64,000 bases of DNA from a virus, in the IMG/VR virus record IMGVR_UViG_3300042458_002686, positions 1 through 64,000 of that record. The stretch is one strand, 5' to 3'. Below, piece after piece: positions 33,448 to 41,545 of this stretch (position 1 is its first letter; each line of letters begins with the position of its first letter). The notes below the pieces were generated by a model. It was not told the DNA's origin and did no database searches. It worked only from the letters and a program-made list of their open reading frames with translations. The position numbers were made by a program, and so were the translations under genes.

Positions 33448-34308
33448 ATGTCTTTCAATGTGGAAAATCTCGGTGGTGGTGTAGTTGTATTCAGGGATGC
33501 AGTAAATGTTCCAGTCGTGGAGATTACAGGCCTGATAGATGAACTTTCTGACGCAGCCATAAAAGCACAGTATGAGTATGTATACGATATTGACGGAAAA
33601 CCAATTCACGCAATAAACAAAAGTGGTTTTATTTACGAACTTAATGAAATATCAAAAACTCCAATAAGAGTTCAAGAGCTGAATCACGGTTTCTTTATAG
33701 AGTGCGAAGAAGCTATCTACAGGTGCTTACTTGAGTATGTAGAAATGTTTCCCGCTGTACTGCAGTGTCTTTGGTGGAAAAGCGAAGGGCACGCACTTAA
33801 ATATCCATCTGGCTCAAAACTGGGTTTCCACTGCGACAACGATGTCAACTACAGGTATGGTCATTTCCCTCCTTTTGAGCACGCCACTAGAAACGTCATA
33901 AGTGCTCTCCTCTATATAAACGATAATTGCGATGAATCGGATTGCGATGAGTATTCATTTACTGGCGGAGAAATGGTTTTGCCGTATTTTGACATAACCA
34001 TAAAACCTAAAAGTGGAACAATTCTTTTTATGCCAGCAAACTACTTGGGCGCTCATGAAATACTAGAAGTAACTTCAGGTTCTAGGTACTCATACCTTTC
34101 GTGGTTTGCACAGGGCTCCCCGCAACAAGACAAAGGGGTCTCACCGCAAGAGCCAACGGATTCCGCACAAAGGCCGGTGGGTGGACAATGGTGGATGAAA
34201 ACCATAGTTGAAGACTACGAACAATACTTAATGGATAAATATGGTGATGAGGGTAAGATACCATCAGGAAAGACTCCATTCAAATCAAGAAAAGATGACC
34301 ATCAATGA
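33448..34308 (+). CDS. Fe(II)/2OG oxygenase, long LGGGVVVF subgroup (1 of 5)
   Basis: H128-x-D130 (GFHCDND), H203 (GAHEI) and R213 (SGSRYSYLSWF) form the site. The N-terminus NLGGGVVVFRDAV defines a subgroup of five longer oxygenases that are consecutive here on plus and then minus strand. They also share a W-W-K/R-x-x-G-H segment before the core and a C-terminal extension with an E-x-Y-x-x-Y/F-like helix. The 286 residues include about 60 beyond the catalytic core. Overlaps the next paralogue as ATGA. Confidence 0.8.
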   Translation: MSFNVENLGGGVVVFRDAVNVPVVEITGLIDELSDAAIKAQYEYVYDIDGKPIHAINKSGFIYELNEISKTPIRVQELNHGFFIECEEAIYRCLLEYVEMFPAVLQCLWWKSEGHALKYPSGSKLGFHCDNDVNYRYGHFPPFEHATRNVISALLYINDNCDESDCDEYSFTGGEMVLPYFDITIKPKSGTILFMPANYLGAHEILEVTSGSRYSYLSWFAQGSPQQDKGVSPQEPTDSAQRPVGGQWWMKTIVEDYEQYLMDKYGDEGKIPSGKTPFKSRKDDHQ

Positions 34309-35195
34309 TTTTTAACAACTCTAAAGCCGAACATCTTGGTGGTGGTGTTGTTGTATTTCGTAACGCCATAAGCCTTGATTGGGATTACGTTAACCGAATA
34401 TCTAAAGAAATTGTTGACAGAGAGATGGGCGATATGTACCAGCCGGCTATCAATCCAGACAATGGCTTGGAAGAATATGTTAACAGAAGTGGTTATTTTT
34501 TTTCAAAAAATGGGATAGATAGAATGCCAAGAAGGGGGTCTAGGGTACACCAGGACACAAGACCAGAAGTAGCTGAATTATTTTGTTTTATTGAGGAATG
34601 CAAAGATAAATATCTTTTCAGATATATGCACATGTTCCCAATTGTTTTCAAAAACATATGGTGGAAAGTGAAAGGACATTTAGTCAATTACTCTTCCGAG
34701 TGTGGGGGTTTCATAGGGGAGCATAGCGACACGAGCGTTGACTATGTTTATGGATTACCACACCCTCAACATCAGCTTGCTTCAAGAAACACACTGTCAT
34801 GTTTGGTTTATTTTGGTAACTGCCTAGATGGGGAGAAAGTTTTTGAGCTGGGTGACTTTACAGGTGGGCATCATAAGTTTACATATTTGGATATTGAGTA
34901 CATTCCAAGAAGAGGCGATGTTTTGATGTTTCCATCAAACTATATTGCTGCGCATGAAGTTACTCCGGTTGAATCAGGCAACAGATTCACCTATCTTGGA
35001 TGGTACGCTCATGGAACGCCAAATCCATCAGTTAACGAAGAAGTTGAAGACCCTCTCGTCAACCCAGAAAAAGCGGCTGTATCCTCCAATGTTTATATCC
35101 CGCATCTCAGGGAAAGATTTATTGAATATCTGGAATCGGTTGGCGAGGAAAAATCTTCTAATACATATCGACTGGCAATGGGTGAACACGCATGA
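34305..35195 (+). CDS. Fe(II)/2OG oxygenase, long LGGGVVVF subgroup (2 of 5)
   Basis: The N-terminal HLGGGVVVFRNAI, H140-x-D142 (GEHSDTS), H217 (AAHEV) and R227 (SGNRFTYLGWY) place it with its neighbour. Between metal strands it has a QHQLASRNTLSCLVYFGNC insertion also seen in the minus-strand members (RQT...YINDC). Its 296 residues include a C-terminal helical extension ending near a NTYRLAMGEHA tail. Coupled on both sides by ATGA overlaps. Tandem duplication is evident. Confidence 0.8.
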   Translation: MIFNNSKAEHLGGGVVVFRNAISLDWDYVNRISKEIVDREMGDMYQPAINPDNGLEEYVNRSGYFFSKNGIDRMPRRGSRVHQDTRPEVAELFCFIEECKDKYLFRYMHMFPIVFKNIWWKVKGHLVNYSSECGGFIGEHSDTSVDYVYGLPHPQHQLASRNTLSCLVYFGNCLDGEKVFELGDFTGGHHKFTYLDIEYIPRRGDVLMFPSNYIAAHEVTPVESGNRFTYLGWYAHGTPNPSVNEEVEDPLVNPEKAAVSSNVYIPHLRERFIEYLESVGEEKSSNTYRLAMGEHA

Positions 35196-35932
35196 AAATC
35201 AAACACTTGGGTCATGGGATAGCCATCGTTTATGGCCTAATCGAGCGTGATGAAATTGACGAAAACGAATTGCTGCATATAGCCAATGCAAAGATTCCTC
35301 AGGGTTATTCGCTTATTGACGGCAAGCTTATAAGTGATGGTGGTTATGAATTTGACGAACAAGGCAAGCAAGCAGCTCCAAGCAGATACACGGACATAGA
35401 AGAACTCGGGATAACAACATTGCTAAGAAAAGCAATTTATTCAGCTGCTGTGGAGTACTGCAAAATTTTTCCTGTTGCAACGGAGTGCATAACTGGTCAA
35501 ACCGATGGATACCTAATTAGATACCTAACTGGCAATGGAATGGGGCCGCATTCAGACTGCAACATTCCTTACAAACCCGGAACATTGGAACCACTAACAA
35601 CAAGCCCTGCTTTCAACACGCTCACAACATCAATTTTTATAAATGATGGCTATGCAGGCGGGGACGTCAGATTCAGGACCTGGGGAATAAATGCAAAACC
35701 GGAGTTTGGCTCCGCACTTATATATCCATCTAATTTTATTGGTTGCCACGAAGTAGATGAAGTCACAAGTGGAGAGCGCTGGGCATTTCTGTCGTGGTTT
35801 TATCACGGTAATGGCCAAGAAAATAAACCAGGCGCTTATGATTGGGTTAATAAATTCAGGTCAGATGTTGGTTTGCTGAATAGCCAACAAAAACAGGTTT
35901 TAGTCGGCGAGCATAAAACACAAAACCATTAA
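35192..35932 (+). CDS. Fe(II)/2OG oxygenase, long LGGGVVVF subgroup (3 of 5, shorter)
   Basis: A degenerate N-terminal motif (HLGHGIAIVYGLI), H120-x-D122 (GPHSDCN), H186 (GCHEV) and R196 (SGERWAFLSWF) identify it as a third member, reduced to 246 residues. It has GGDVRFRTWGI where the others have GGExxFPYLDI. The end GEHKTQNH echoes the GEHA end of the previous gene. Its stop codon overlaps the convergent stop of the minus-strand dehydrogenase-like gene by 4 bp, so there is no room for a terminator. Confidence 0.75.
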   Translation: MKIKHLGHGIAIVYGLIERDEIDENELLHIANAKIPQGYSLIDGKLISDGGYEFDEQGKQAAPSRYTDIEELGITTLLRKAIYSAAVEYCKIFPVATECITGQTDGYLIRYLTGNGMGPHSDCNIPYKPGTLEPLTTSPAFNTLTTSIFINDGYAGGDVRFRTWGINAKPEFGSALIYPSNFIGCHEVDEVTSGERWAFLSWFYHGNGQENKPGAYDWVNKFRSDVGLLNSQQKQVLVGEHKTQNH

Positions 35933-36471
35933 AAAAGTCTTTTAAATCTTGTTCGGTTTAAAGCTTTTGCTGACTCTGCAACAATTTCTACTTTCCATAT
36001 TCCGTCAACGAATAGTGATTCAATCACTTTTGCTGACTTCCACAGACCTGAAAGATATAAATTTCTTTTGTCCTCTCCTCCACCTTGGTCATAACCAAGC
36101 GGATAGCCTCGGAAAAGAGCCTCCACATAATTAATCCCGCCAGATTCCGCTATTGATGCAATATTCAGTTCTGATTCTAGACCGTGGAGATTGTTGCCGT
36201 CTACATATATTCCTGTAAATGCGTACTTCTTTGCCAGCTCTATTGTTTCCTCTGCAACTCCACCTCTGCCGATGCAAATGAAAATGTCTACTGAGCCAAA
36301 TAGTTCTTTAACCGACTCGTGTTCTATGGCATCTTTTATTTTTCTGCCTGCGGCAACTGTCGTTTCAGAACGACCTTCTGATGTCCAGTGGACAATATGC
36401 CCAGAATTAATAACGCTGTGAGCAATTGTCACACCCATATTGCCAAGAGATACTATTCCAACCTTACTCAA
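35929..36471 (-). CDS. Short NAD(P)-binding protein, 6PGDH / 3-hydroxyisobutyrate dehydrogenase-like
   Basis: The N-terminus KVGIVSLGNMGVTIAHSVIN is the GxxxGxM dinucleotide loop of the beta-hydroxyacid dehydrogenase family, followed by VHWTSEGRS (a polar residue after strand 2 hints at NADP). At 180 residues it holds only the Rossmann domain and lacks the C-terminal all-alpha domain of the ~290-residue enzymes. It may be a truncated relic or a minimal cofactor-binding protein. It starts with TTG, overlapping the upstream oxygenase by 8 nt, and lies between the plus- and minus-strand members of one oxygenase subgroup. Confidence 0.6.
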   Translation of the reverse strand: MSKVGIVSLGNMGVTIAHSVINSGHIVHWTSEGRSETTVAAGRKIKDAIEHESVKELFGSVDIFICIGRGGVAEETIELAKKYAFTGIYVDGNNLHGLESELNIASIAESGGINYVEALFRGYPLGYDQGGGEDKRNLYLSGLWKSAKVIESLFVDGIWKVEIVAESAKALNRTRFKRLF

Positions 36472-37435
36472 CTGATTCAGCTTTCATGTTCAACGGATTA
36501 ATGTAACCATTTTTGCCCTCAAGATTTCTTACGAGTGTTTTGCTGTCACCTGGGTTAACTGAGGACGCGTACTTTTGGTAGTCATCGTAAATCGTATCAA
36601 TCCAGTGCGGAACGCACCAGCTGGAAACCTCATCCTCTTCCGAGACTTCTATCCTTGCGTTTGGGTCAGGGCTTCCTTGCGAAAAGAATTCAAGATAGGC
36701 GTACCTTGTTCCGCCGGTGACGGTGTTTACCCCGTGCGAAGCAATGTAATTTGTTGGGAATATTATGATGTCCCCACGCTTTGCCATATGGCTAATTCCA
36801 AGGTATGGGAAGTAGAGCTCCCCTCCAGAGTAATTCGTTCCGTCTAATTCGTCCGGAGTGGCAACGCAGTCATTTATATACAGCAAGACGGCAACTGTCT
36901 GCCTGGCTCCAAGCTGACCATAGGGGATGTACCTCTCCCCGTTCGTGGCTCTATAGTTTGTGTCGTTGTCGTTGTGTAGTCCCAGGTACTTTCCAGAGTC
37001 GTACCTCAGAACGTGTCCCCTGCTTCTCCACCATATAGTCCCAACCACGAGTGGAAACATATCCACATACCGTATTAGAGACTTGTATATGCAGTCTTCC
37101 CAGTTTCTGAACACGGATACAATTTCTTCTTCTGTATGGTCCTGGACCGGCTCAAGAACTCTTACAGGGACTCTCTCCACTTGCTCGATAGAGAACTTAT
37201 TCCCATCTTCGTTCTTTGCGTAGACTACGCCATTTATGTCGATGTCGTACTTCCATCTTTGCTGGTGTGCTGCAAGAGCATTTTTGTCAATCCAATTCGA
37301 CATGGTTTCTAGGTCAACGTCGACTGCATTATGAAATACAATCACACCTCCACCAAGGTCCGTGAATTCAAGATTCGATATTTCTTCTATAACCTCATCC
37401 GTGACTTCAAGTGTCCTGGTCTCATATCGTTTCAA
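36464..37435 (-). CDS. Fe(II)/2OG oxygenase, long LGGGVVVF subgroup (4 of 5)
   Basis: Residues DLGGGVIVFHNAV (27-39), H154-x-D156 (GLHNDND), H234 (ASHGV) and R244 (GGTRYAYLEFF) are conserved with the next gene, to which it is closest. It starts with TTG, supported by a strong GGAGGTGAACCAAG ribosome binding site; no ATG is available at the right place. It overlaps the upstream gene by 14 nt. Composition is less AT-rich than the plus-strand oxygenases. Confidence 0.8.
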   Translation of the reverse strand: MKRYETRTLEVTDEVIEEISNLEFTDLGGGVIVFHNAVDVDLETMSNWIDKNALAAHQQRWKYDIDINGVVYAKNEDGNKFSIEQVERVPVRVLEPVQDHTEEEIVSVFRNWEDCIYKSLIRYVDMFPLVVGTIWWRSRGHVLRYDSGKYLGLHNDNDTNYRATNGERYIPYGQLGARQTVAVLLYINDCVATPDELDGTNYSGGELYFPYLGISHMAKRGDIIIFPTNYIASHGVNTVTGGTRYAYLEFFSQGSPDPNARIEVSEEDEVSSWCVPHWIDTIYDDYQKYASSVNPGDSKTLVRNLEGKNGYINPLNMKAESVE

Positions 37436-38420
37436 CTTGGTTCACCTCCAGCGCAGTGTGCGTATCGCCGTATTGAGTGACGCATCTATTTTGGAATACA
37501 GGGTTTGAGCCAAGCTCTAAACCTGGGGTTGGTTTTGACCAGATTGAGTATTCAGACTTGCAATAAAACTCGTAGTCGTCATAGATGTTGTCGAACCAAA
37601 CTGGCTCACACCATTGAATACTCGCGTCTTTTTCCTTTATTCTTATGTTTGCAGCATTATCTGTTCCGCCTTGTCCGAAGAACGAGAGATATGCATATCT
37701 TGTGCCACCATCCATCTTTGTTACACCGTGAGCGCATATGTAGTTTGTAGGGAACATAATGATGTCCCCCTTTTTGGGCTTGTAGTCAATCCCGAGGTAT
37801 GCAAACTTAAGATGGCCGCCAGAAAAGTTGGTGCCATCAAGTTCTTCCTTAGTGTCAACGCAGTCGTTGAAATACGCAAGGGCTCCAGCGGTCTGTCGGA
37901 GCGCCACCTGCCCCCTTGGCATATACCTGACACCCTGGGTCACTTTGTAGTTCGTGTCATTGTCTTGATGCCACCCAAGAATGCCCCCACCGTCATATCT
38001 GAGTATGTGACCCCTGGTCCTCCACCAGAGGCTTCCGACTATCAGCGGAAACATGTCCGTATAGCGTATTAGACACTTGTAGATTGCGTCCTCAAGATAG
38101 GTGAAGTATTCGACCACATTGGGGCTTGTCGCCTCTGTAACGGGCTCCAGGAGCCTTACAGGGGCATTTGGGACGTCTTCTAGGCGGTATCTAAAGCCGT
38201 CCTCGTTTATCCCGTATTCAACCCCATCCTCATCGGTTACATACGACCATCTGCTCTTATGTGCCTCTGCAGCACAATCGTCTATATGTCTGAGAATAAA
38301 GTCCTCAACGGAAAAAGCGTTTCTAAAAACGACTATTCCACTGCCAAGGTCCTCGACAACTAATTCACTTATCTCTTTAAGTTCATTGGCCCCAATGGTC
38401 GGGGTCGAAGGCATTTTCAT
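37422..38420 (-). CDS. Fe(II)/2OG oxygenase, long LGGGVVVF subgroup (5 of 5)
   Basis: The 332-residue protein has DLGSGIVVFRNAF (24-36), H151-x-D153 (GWHQDND), H231 (CAHGV) and R241 (GGTRYAYLSFF), with WWRTRGHILRYDGG and FSGGHLKFAYLGIDYKPKKG in between. The ATG at 38420 directly after the previous stop is preferred to one 42 nt upstream inside the peroxidase-like gene. It is a tandem duplicate of the preceding oxygenase, on the opposite strand to the three other members. Confidence 0.8.
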   Translation of the reverse strand: MKMPSTPTIGANELKEISELVVEDLGSGIVVFRNAFSVEDFILRHIDDCAAEAHKSRWSYVTDEDGVEYGINEDGFRYRLEDVPNAPVRLLEPVTEATSPNVVEYFTYLEDAIYKCLIRYTDMFPLIVGSLWWRTRGHILRYDGGGILGWHQDNDTNYKVTQGVRYMPRGQVALRQTAGALAYFNDCVDTKEELDGTNFSGGHLKFAYLGIDYKPKKGDIIMFPTNYICAHGVTKMDGGTRYAYLSFFGQGGTDNAANIRIKEKDASIQWCEPVWFDNIYDDYEFYCKSEYSIWSKPTPGLELGSNPVFQNRCVTQYGDTHTALEVNQVETI

Positions 38421-38422
38421 AA

Positions 38423-39046
38423 TCAACCTACAAGAGACTTCACTGCCTCTATAACGGTCCATGAGGAGCCCGCTGCAAGCGGCTGTTCGGCAAGTGGGAG
38501 GTCGGCCCAGTTCAATCTCGCAACTTGCTGACCTTCTCTGCTAACCATGAATTTCTCATAGTTGTGAGGTATGCGCATTATCGCTTGTCCAGCTAGGTTC
38601 TGCCCGGATGCAGCTTTATCTGAACCATCTGCCTTGCTGTCATCAAAAGCACGAACGGTGTCACCTTTTAGGAAACTCCATATTTTATGTTCGCCCGGAC
38701 CGTTTACTTCAATTTTTTCTGTAATTGGGAAAGTCACAAATGGATAGGCCTCTGATATGAATTGACTTATATCCTCATTGTCGGATGGTTCCATTTGGCC
38801 AAACTGATTGCACGGAAATCCCACAACGCTAAAACCTTTGTCTGAAAACATTTCATGAAGCTGCTGTAGCTCCCATAATTGTCTGGCAGCTCTTGCGTAA
38901 GACCAGATGGGGCTACATTTTGGGGTGTAGCCAGTCTTGGTGACGATGTTCGTGAATAAGCAAACCTTGCCACGAACCGAGTCCATAACATCAAACGTTC
39001 CATCTACAGATTTTATCGGCATATCAAAAACTGACTTGATGCTCAT
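38423..39046 (-). CDS. Glutathione-peroxidase-like protein lacking the peroxidatic Cys
   Basis: The hallmark VVGFPCNQFGQMEPSDNEDI (about 74-93) is unmistakably glutathione peroxidase. However, the motif SKCGFT with the catalytic Cys/Sec is TKTGYT here, so residue 38 is Thr; a Cys lies six residues later (Cys44). There is also an insertion after it (SYARAARQLWEL). The end has GxxIxRIPHNYEKFMVSREG. It is either inactive, uses Cys44, or has another role. It is coupled to the 99-residue gene upstream by ATGA. Confidence 0.75.
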   Translation of the reverse strand: MSIKSVFDMPIKSVDGTFDVMDSVRGKVCLFTNIVTKTGYTPKCSPIWSYARAARQLWELQQLHEMFSDKGFSVVGFPCNQFGQMEPSDNEDISQFISEAYPFVTFPITEKIEVNGPGEHKIWSFLKGDTVRAFDDSKADGSDKAASGQNLAGQAIMRIPHNYEKFMVSREGQQVARLNWADLPLAEQPLAAGSSWTVIEAVKSLVG

Positions 39047-39342
39047 ATCTTTACCCCGTTTATTTCGATGTTTGCGTATTTGCCGATTTCTACAAATCCA
39101 GCAAGAGATTTGCCTACTGACTCAAATTGACACAGAAAGTCGACGCTCATTGGTATGTCTGTGTGGCCGCAAATCTTCACTGTCATGGACTCGTCAGAGG
39201 TGCTGATTAGAGCATCTGAAAATTCCACGATTCCCCTGTCATGTGAAATTGAGCCAGAACCATCGTCATTCAAACGCAGGTTATATGTCTCTTTTCCCAG
39301 GGGCGAGGTTGCGGTTATGAACCATGTTCCTATTAATTCCAT
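39043..39342 (-). CDS. Small beta-barrel protein (99 aa)
   Basis: The sequence GTWFITATSPLGKETYNLRL followed by GSGSISHDRGIVEFSDA and AGFVEIGKYANIEINGVKI follows the strand pattern of small beta-barrel proteins with a W-x-(6)-P-x-G-x-x-x-x-x-L start, a G-x-x-G middle and a final G-x-(3)-I-x-G. It could bind a small hydrophobic molecule, but I cannot name a family with certainty. It starts at a probable leaderless ATG and overlaps the GPx-like gene as ATGA, so the two are made together. Confidence 0.55.
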   Translation of the reverse strand: MELIGTWFITATSPLGKETYNLRLNDDGSGSISHDRGIVEFSDALISTSDESMTVKICGHTDIPMSVDFLCQFESVGKSLAGFVEIGKYANIEINGVKI

Positions 39343-39348
39343 GTAACG

Positions 39349-39357
39349 ATGCTAGCA
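39349..39357 (-). promoter_or_regulatory. Possible extended -10 of a leaderless promoter (TGC-TAGCAT)
   Basis: On the minus strand TGCTAGCAT is followed by 6 nt and the ATG at 39342, which has no ribosome binding site. It lies back to back with a second candidate for the plus-strand gene at 39383, in a divergent gap of only 40 bases. Confidence 0.4.
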
Positions 39358-39370
39358 CCGAGCCTGACTA

Positions 39371-39376
39371 TAAGAT
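39371..39376 (+). promoter_or_regulatory. Possible -10 hexamer of a leaderless promoter (TAAGAT)
   Basis: TAAGAT ends 6 nt before the ATG at 39383; the overlapping TATAAG two bases earlier is an alternative -10. There is no Shine-Dalgarno sequence. The gap is too short for two ordinary leadered promoters, which supports leaderless initiation in both directions. Confidence 0.4.
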
Positions 39377-39382
39377 ACATGT

Positions 39383-40096
39383 ATGAGTATTTATGATGAA
39401 AACGCAATTCCATGGTTCACAAAAGACAGGTCAGAGACTGCGTCAAATAGAATCCATCGAGCTGCCAGTGAAACAATTACAGCCCAAAATCCAGCACTAG
39501 GATTAAACATATACCAAAATACTTTTTCGCTTGAAGATTCAAATAGATACATCAAGATTCTTGAGTCAAATTTGTCCGGGAACAAAAAATACAGCTGGAA
39601 CGAAGCCCAGGTAACAAATTCTAATATTCCGATAAAAAAAGCAAGAGACTGTTACGATTTCAAATACAAGCAAGAAAATCTAGGACCAAGAGACGAGCAC
39701 AACTCCGAGCTTCTGGACCTTCATCAAGAGATATATGAAAAACTCAAGTTTTGCATTGATGACTATGCTAGATACTGGGGTATAAGTGTTGTTTACTATG
39801 AAGCTTTCAACTTCGTAAAATACGATGGCGAGGGTAAGCATTTCAATATACATGCAGACCATGGACCGGCATACAATTGCACTGTTTCTGCCGTCATCTA
39901 CATCAACGACGATTATGAGGGTGGAGAAATTGAATTCCCAAGACTTGACGGTTATGTGCACAAACCAAAAGTTGGGGATATTGCAATTTTTCCATCAAAT
40001 TATATTTACGAGCATGCGTCACTTCCAATAAAATCTGGCATAAAGTACTGTGTAGTAGTCATGACCGACATAAATAAGCTAGGGCATAAACAATGA
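39383..40096 (+). CDS. Fe(II)/2OG oxygenase with Lys ligand, paired with DUF6065-like gene
   Basis: The core is H157-x-D159 (NIHADHG), H211 (YEHAS) and Lys221 (SGIKYCVVVM), close to the oxygenases at 27279 and 40880 (shared YSW, RDCYDFK, FNFVKYDGEGKHF). An extra N-terminal stretch of about 40 residues (DENAIPWFTKDRSETASN) is not in the paralogues. It is the first gene of a plus-strand operon and overlaps the DUF6065-like gene downstream as ATGA, repeating the arrangement at 27279-28711. Confidence 0.8.
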   Translation: MSIYDENAIPWFTKDRSETASNRIHRAASETITAQNPALGLNIYQNTFSLEDSNRYIKILESNLSGNKKYSWNEAQVTNSNIPIKKARDCYDFKYKQENLGPRDEHNSELLDLHQEIYEKLKFCIDDYARYWGISVVYYEAFNFVKYDGEGKHFNIHADHGPAYNCTVSAVIYINDDYEGGEIEFPRLDGYVHKPKVGDIAIFPSNYIYEHASLPIKSGIKYCVVVMTDINKLGHKQ

Positions 40097-40869
40097 GCGA
40101 GCAATACAACATCGCAATATTCAGACCACATAGACCATGGCTGGACAAAGAAAATAAATACGCCCCATCAGCAGCACAAAGCGCCGCTCCACAATGGTAT
40201 AAAGATGCTGACAGTTTTGAAAAAAATCTAAACGGGGAATACCGTAAAGCAACAAAAGAAATTTGTCCATTTCCAAAAGAAGGAACAACAGACGATTACG
40301 GTAAAATTCCGACATGGAAAGCCTGTCCTGCTATTCTGGACGCCTTTTTAACCGGATATGTTTTTAAAACTCCTTGCGACTTGACATTTTACAAAAACAC
40401 TCAAGGTTTAATTGACGTCAAGGTAGAAAATAGTCAGTATAAAAACTTCTGCACGCCAAGAACGCCGATGCCGGATTTCGTACATCCACAGGGTTATTAC
40501 GACCACCATTTTGCATGGTTTGCTGACTGGGGCATAGAACTCCCAGAAGGTTATAGTGCCTTGTTTATGACGCCGATGAATAGGTTTGACCTTCCATTCT
40601 TGAACACAACAGGAATCGTTGACTCAGATAAGGTTCATTTACTGGGAAGTTTTCCGTTTTTCCTCATTGAGGGCTGGGAGGGCGTAATACCTGCTGGGAC
40701 TCCCTATCTCCAGATTTTCCCGTTCAAAAGAGAAGACTGGGAACACAAAGTGGAAATGTTGGGACAAGAAGAAATGCAGTCCAAATACATGAACAATGCA
40801 AGATTTTACCGCCAGCCCGATGGTGGGGTTTACAAAAACAAAATTTGGTCAAGAAGAAAATACAAGTAG
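40093..40869 (+). CDS. Remote DUF6065-like protein (258 aa)
   Basis: The segments WKACPAILDAFLTGYVFKTP, GIELPEGYSALFMTPMNRFD followed by LPFLNTTGIVD, and GVIPAGTPYLQIFPFKRE can be lined up with those of the gene at 41542 (YRCFPVTQANVVGWSL, GLIFRTAEDISLWTINPVNY, RIIAGTPIATIIPIS). It is therefore probably a distant member of the same family with insertions. Like the other two it directly follows a Lys-type oxygenase with an ATGA overlap. No catalytic motif is seen. Confidence 0.55.
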   Translation: MSEQYNIAIFRPHRPWLDKENKYAPSAAQSAAPQWYKDADSFEKNLNGEYRKATKEICPFPKEGTTDDYGKIPTWKACPAILDAFLTGYVFKTPCDLTFYKNTQGLIDVKVENSQYKNFCTPRTPMPDFVHPQGYYDHHFAWFADWGIELPEGYSALFMTPMNRFDLPFLNTTGIVDSDKVHLLGSFPFFLIEGWEGVIPAGTPYLQIFPFKREDWEHKVEMLGQEEMQSKYMNNARFYRQPDGGVYKNKIWSRRKYK

Positions 40870-40879
40870 GGCATTTCAA

Positions 40880-41545
40880 ATGCAAACATGGACAGAAAAA
40901 ATCGATTTTGGGCATGGCATAAAGTGTTACAGAAATATAATCAAATCGAGTTTTGATGTTATCAATAGAATTGAATCGAACCTAAAACCAGTCGGCGATA
41001 CAACTGGTTATAGTTGGCAGCCAGCATATGTTGGATACCAAGAATTAGTGCCAGAGTACAGAGACTGTGTTGATTTTAAATTTAAAAAAACAGATATTGA
41101 ACACGACAAAAGCACTGTTAGCTTGAATTTACAATCGCTTTGGCAGGACATTTATGATTCCGCACTTCCGGCCGTCAGAGACTATCGCTCCGAACACAAC
41201 ATAGCGTCCCTCAAGTATTGGGAAGCAATGAATTTTGTTAAGTATGGCCCAGGTCAGCACTTCAAAGAACACCAAGACCACGGATTCTCATATAACTGCA
41301 CGGTCTCGTTGGTTGGATATGTCAACGACGATTACGAAGGCGGAGAGCTATTTTTTAGACTGCAAAATTTAAAAATAAAACCACAGGCAGGAGACCTTTA
41401 TGTATTTCCGTCAAACTACATGTACCCACATCAAGCCATGCCGGTGACCGCAGGGACAAAGTACTCAATCGTAACCATGCTTGATTACAGCAAAAAATAT
41501 CATACGCCAGATATGTACGACAGGAAATGGAATGATGAGAAATGA
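40880..41545 (+). CDS. Fe(II)/2OG oxygenase with Lys ligand, paired with DUF6065-like gene
   Basis: The ATG at 40880 lies 10 nt past the previous stop; a longer upstream frame overlapping the neighbour is unlikely. The site is H131-x-D133 (KEHQDHG), H184 (YPHQA) and Lys194 (AGTKYSIVTM). The segments YSWQPAYVGYQ and YRDCVDFKFKK and the NDDYEGGELFF strand mark it as a paralogue of the oxygenases at 27279 and 39383. Overlaps the next gene as ATGA. Confidence 0.8.
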   Translation: MQTWTEKIDFGHGIKCYRNIIKSSFDVINRIESNLKPVGDTTGYSWQPAYVGYQELVPEYRDCVDFKFKKTDIEHDKSTVSLNLQSLWQDIYDSALPAVRDYRSEHNIASLKYWEAMNFVKYGPGQHFKEHQDHGFSYNCTVSLVGYVNDDYEGGELFFRLQNLKIKPQAGDLYVFPSNYMYPHQAMPVTAGTKYSIVTMLDYSKKYHTPDMYDRKWNDEK

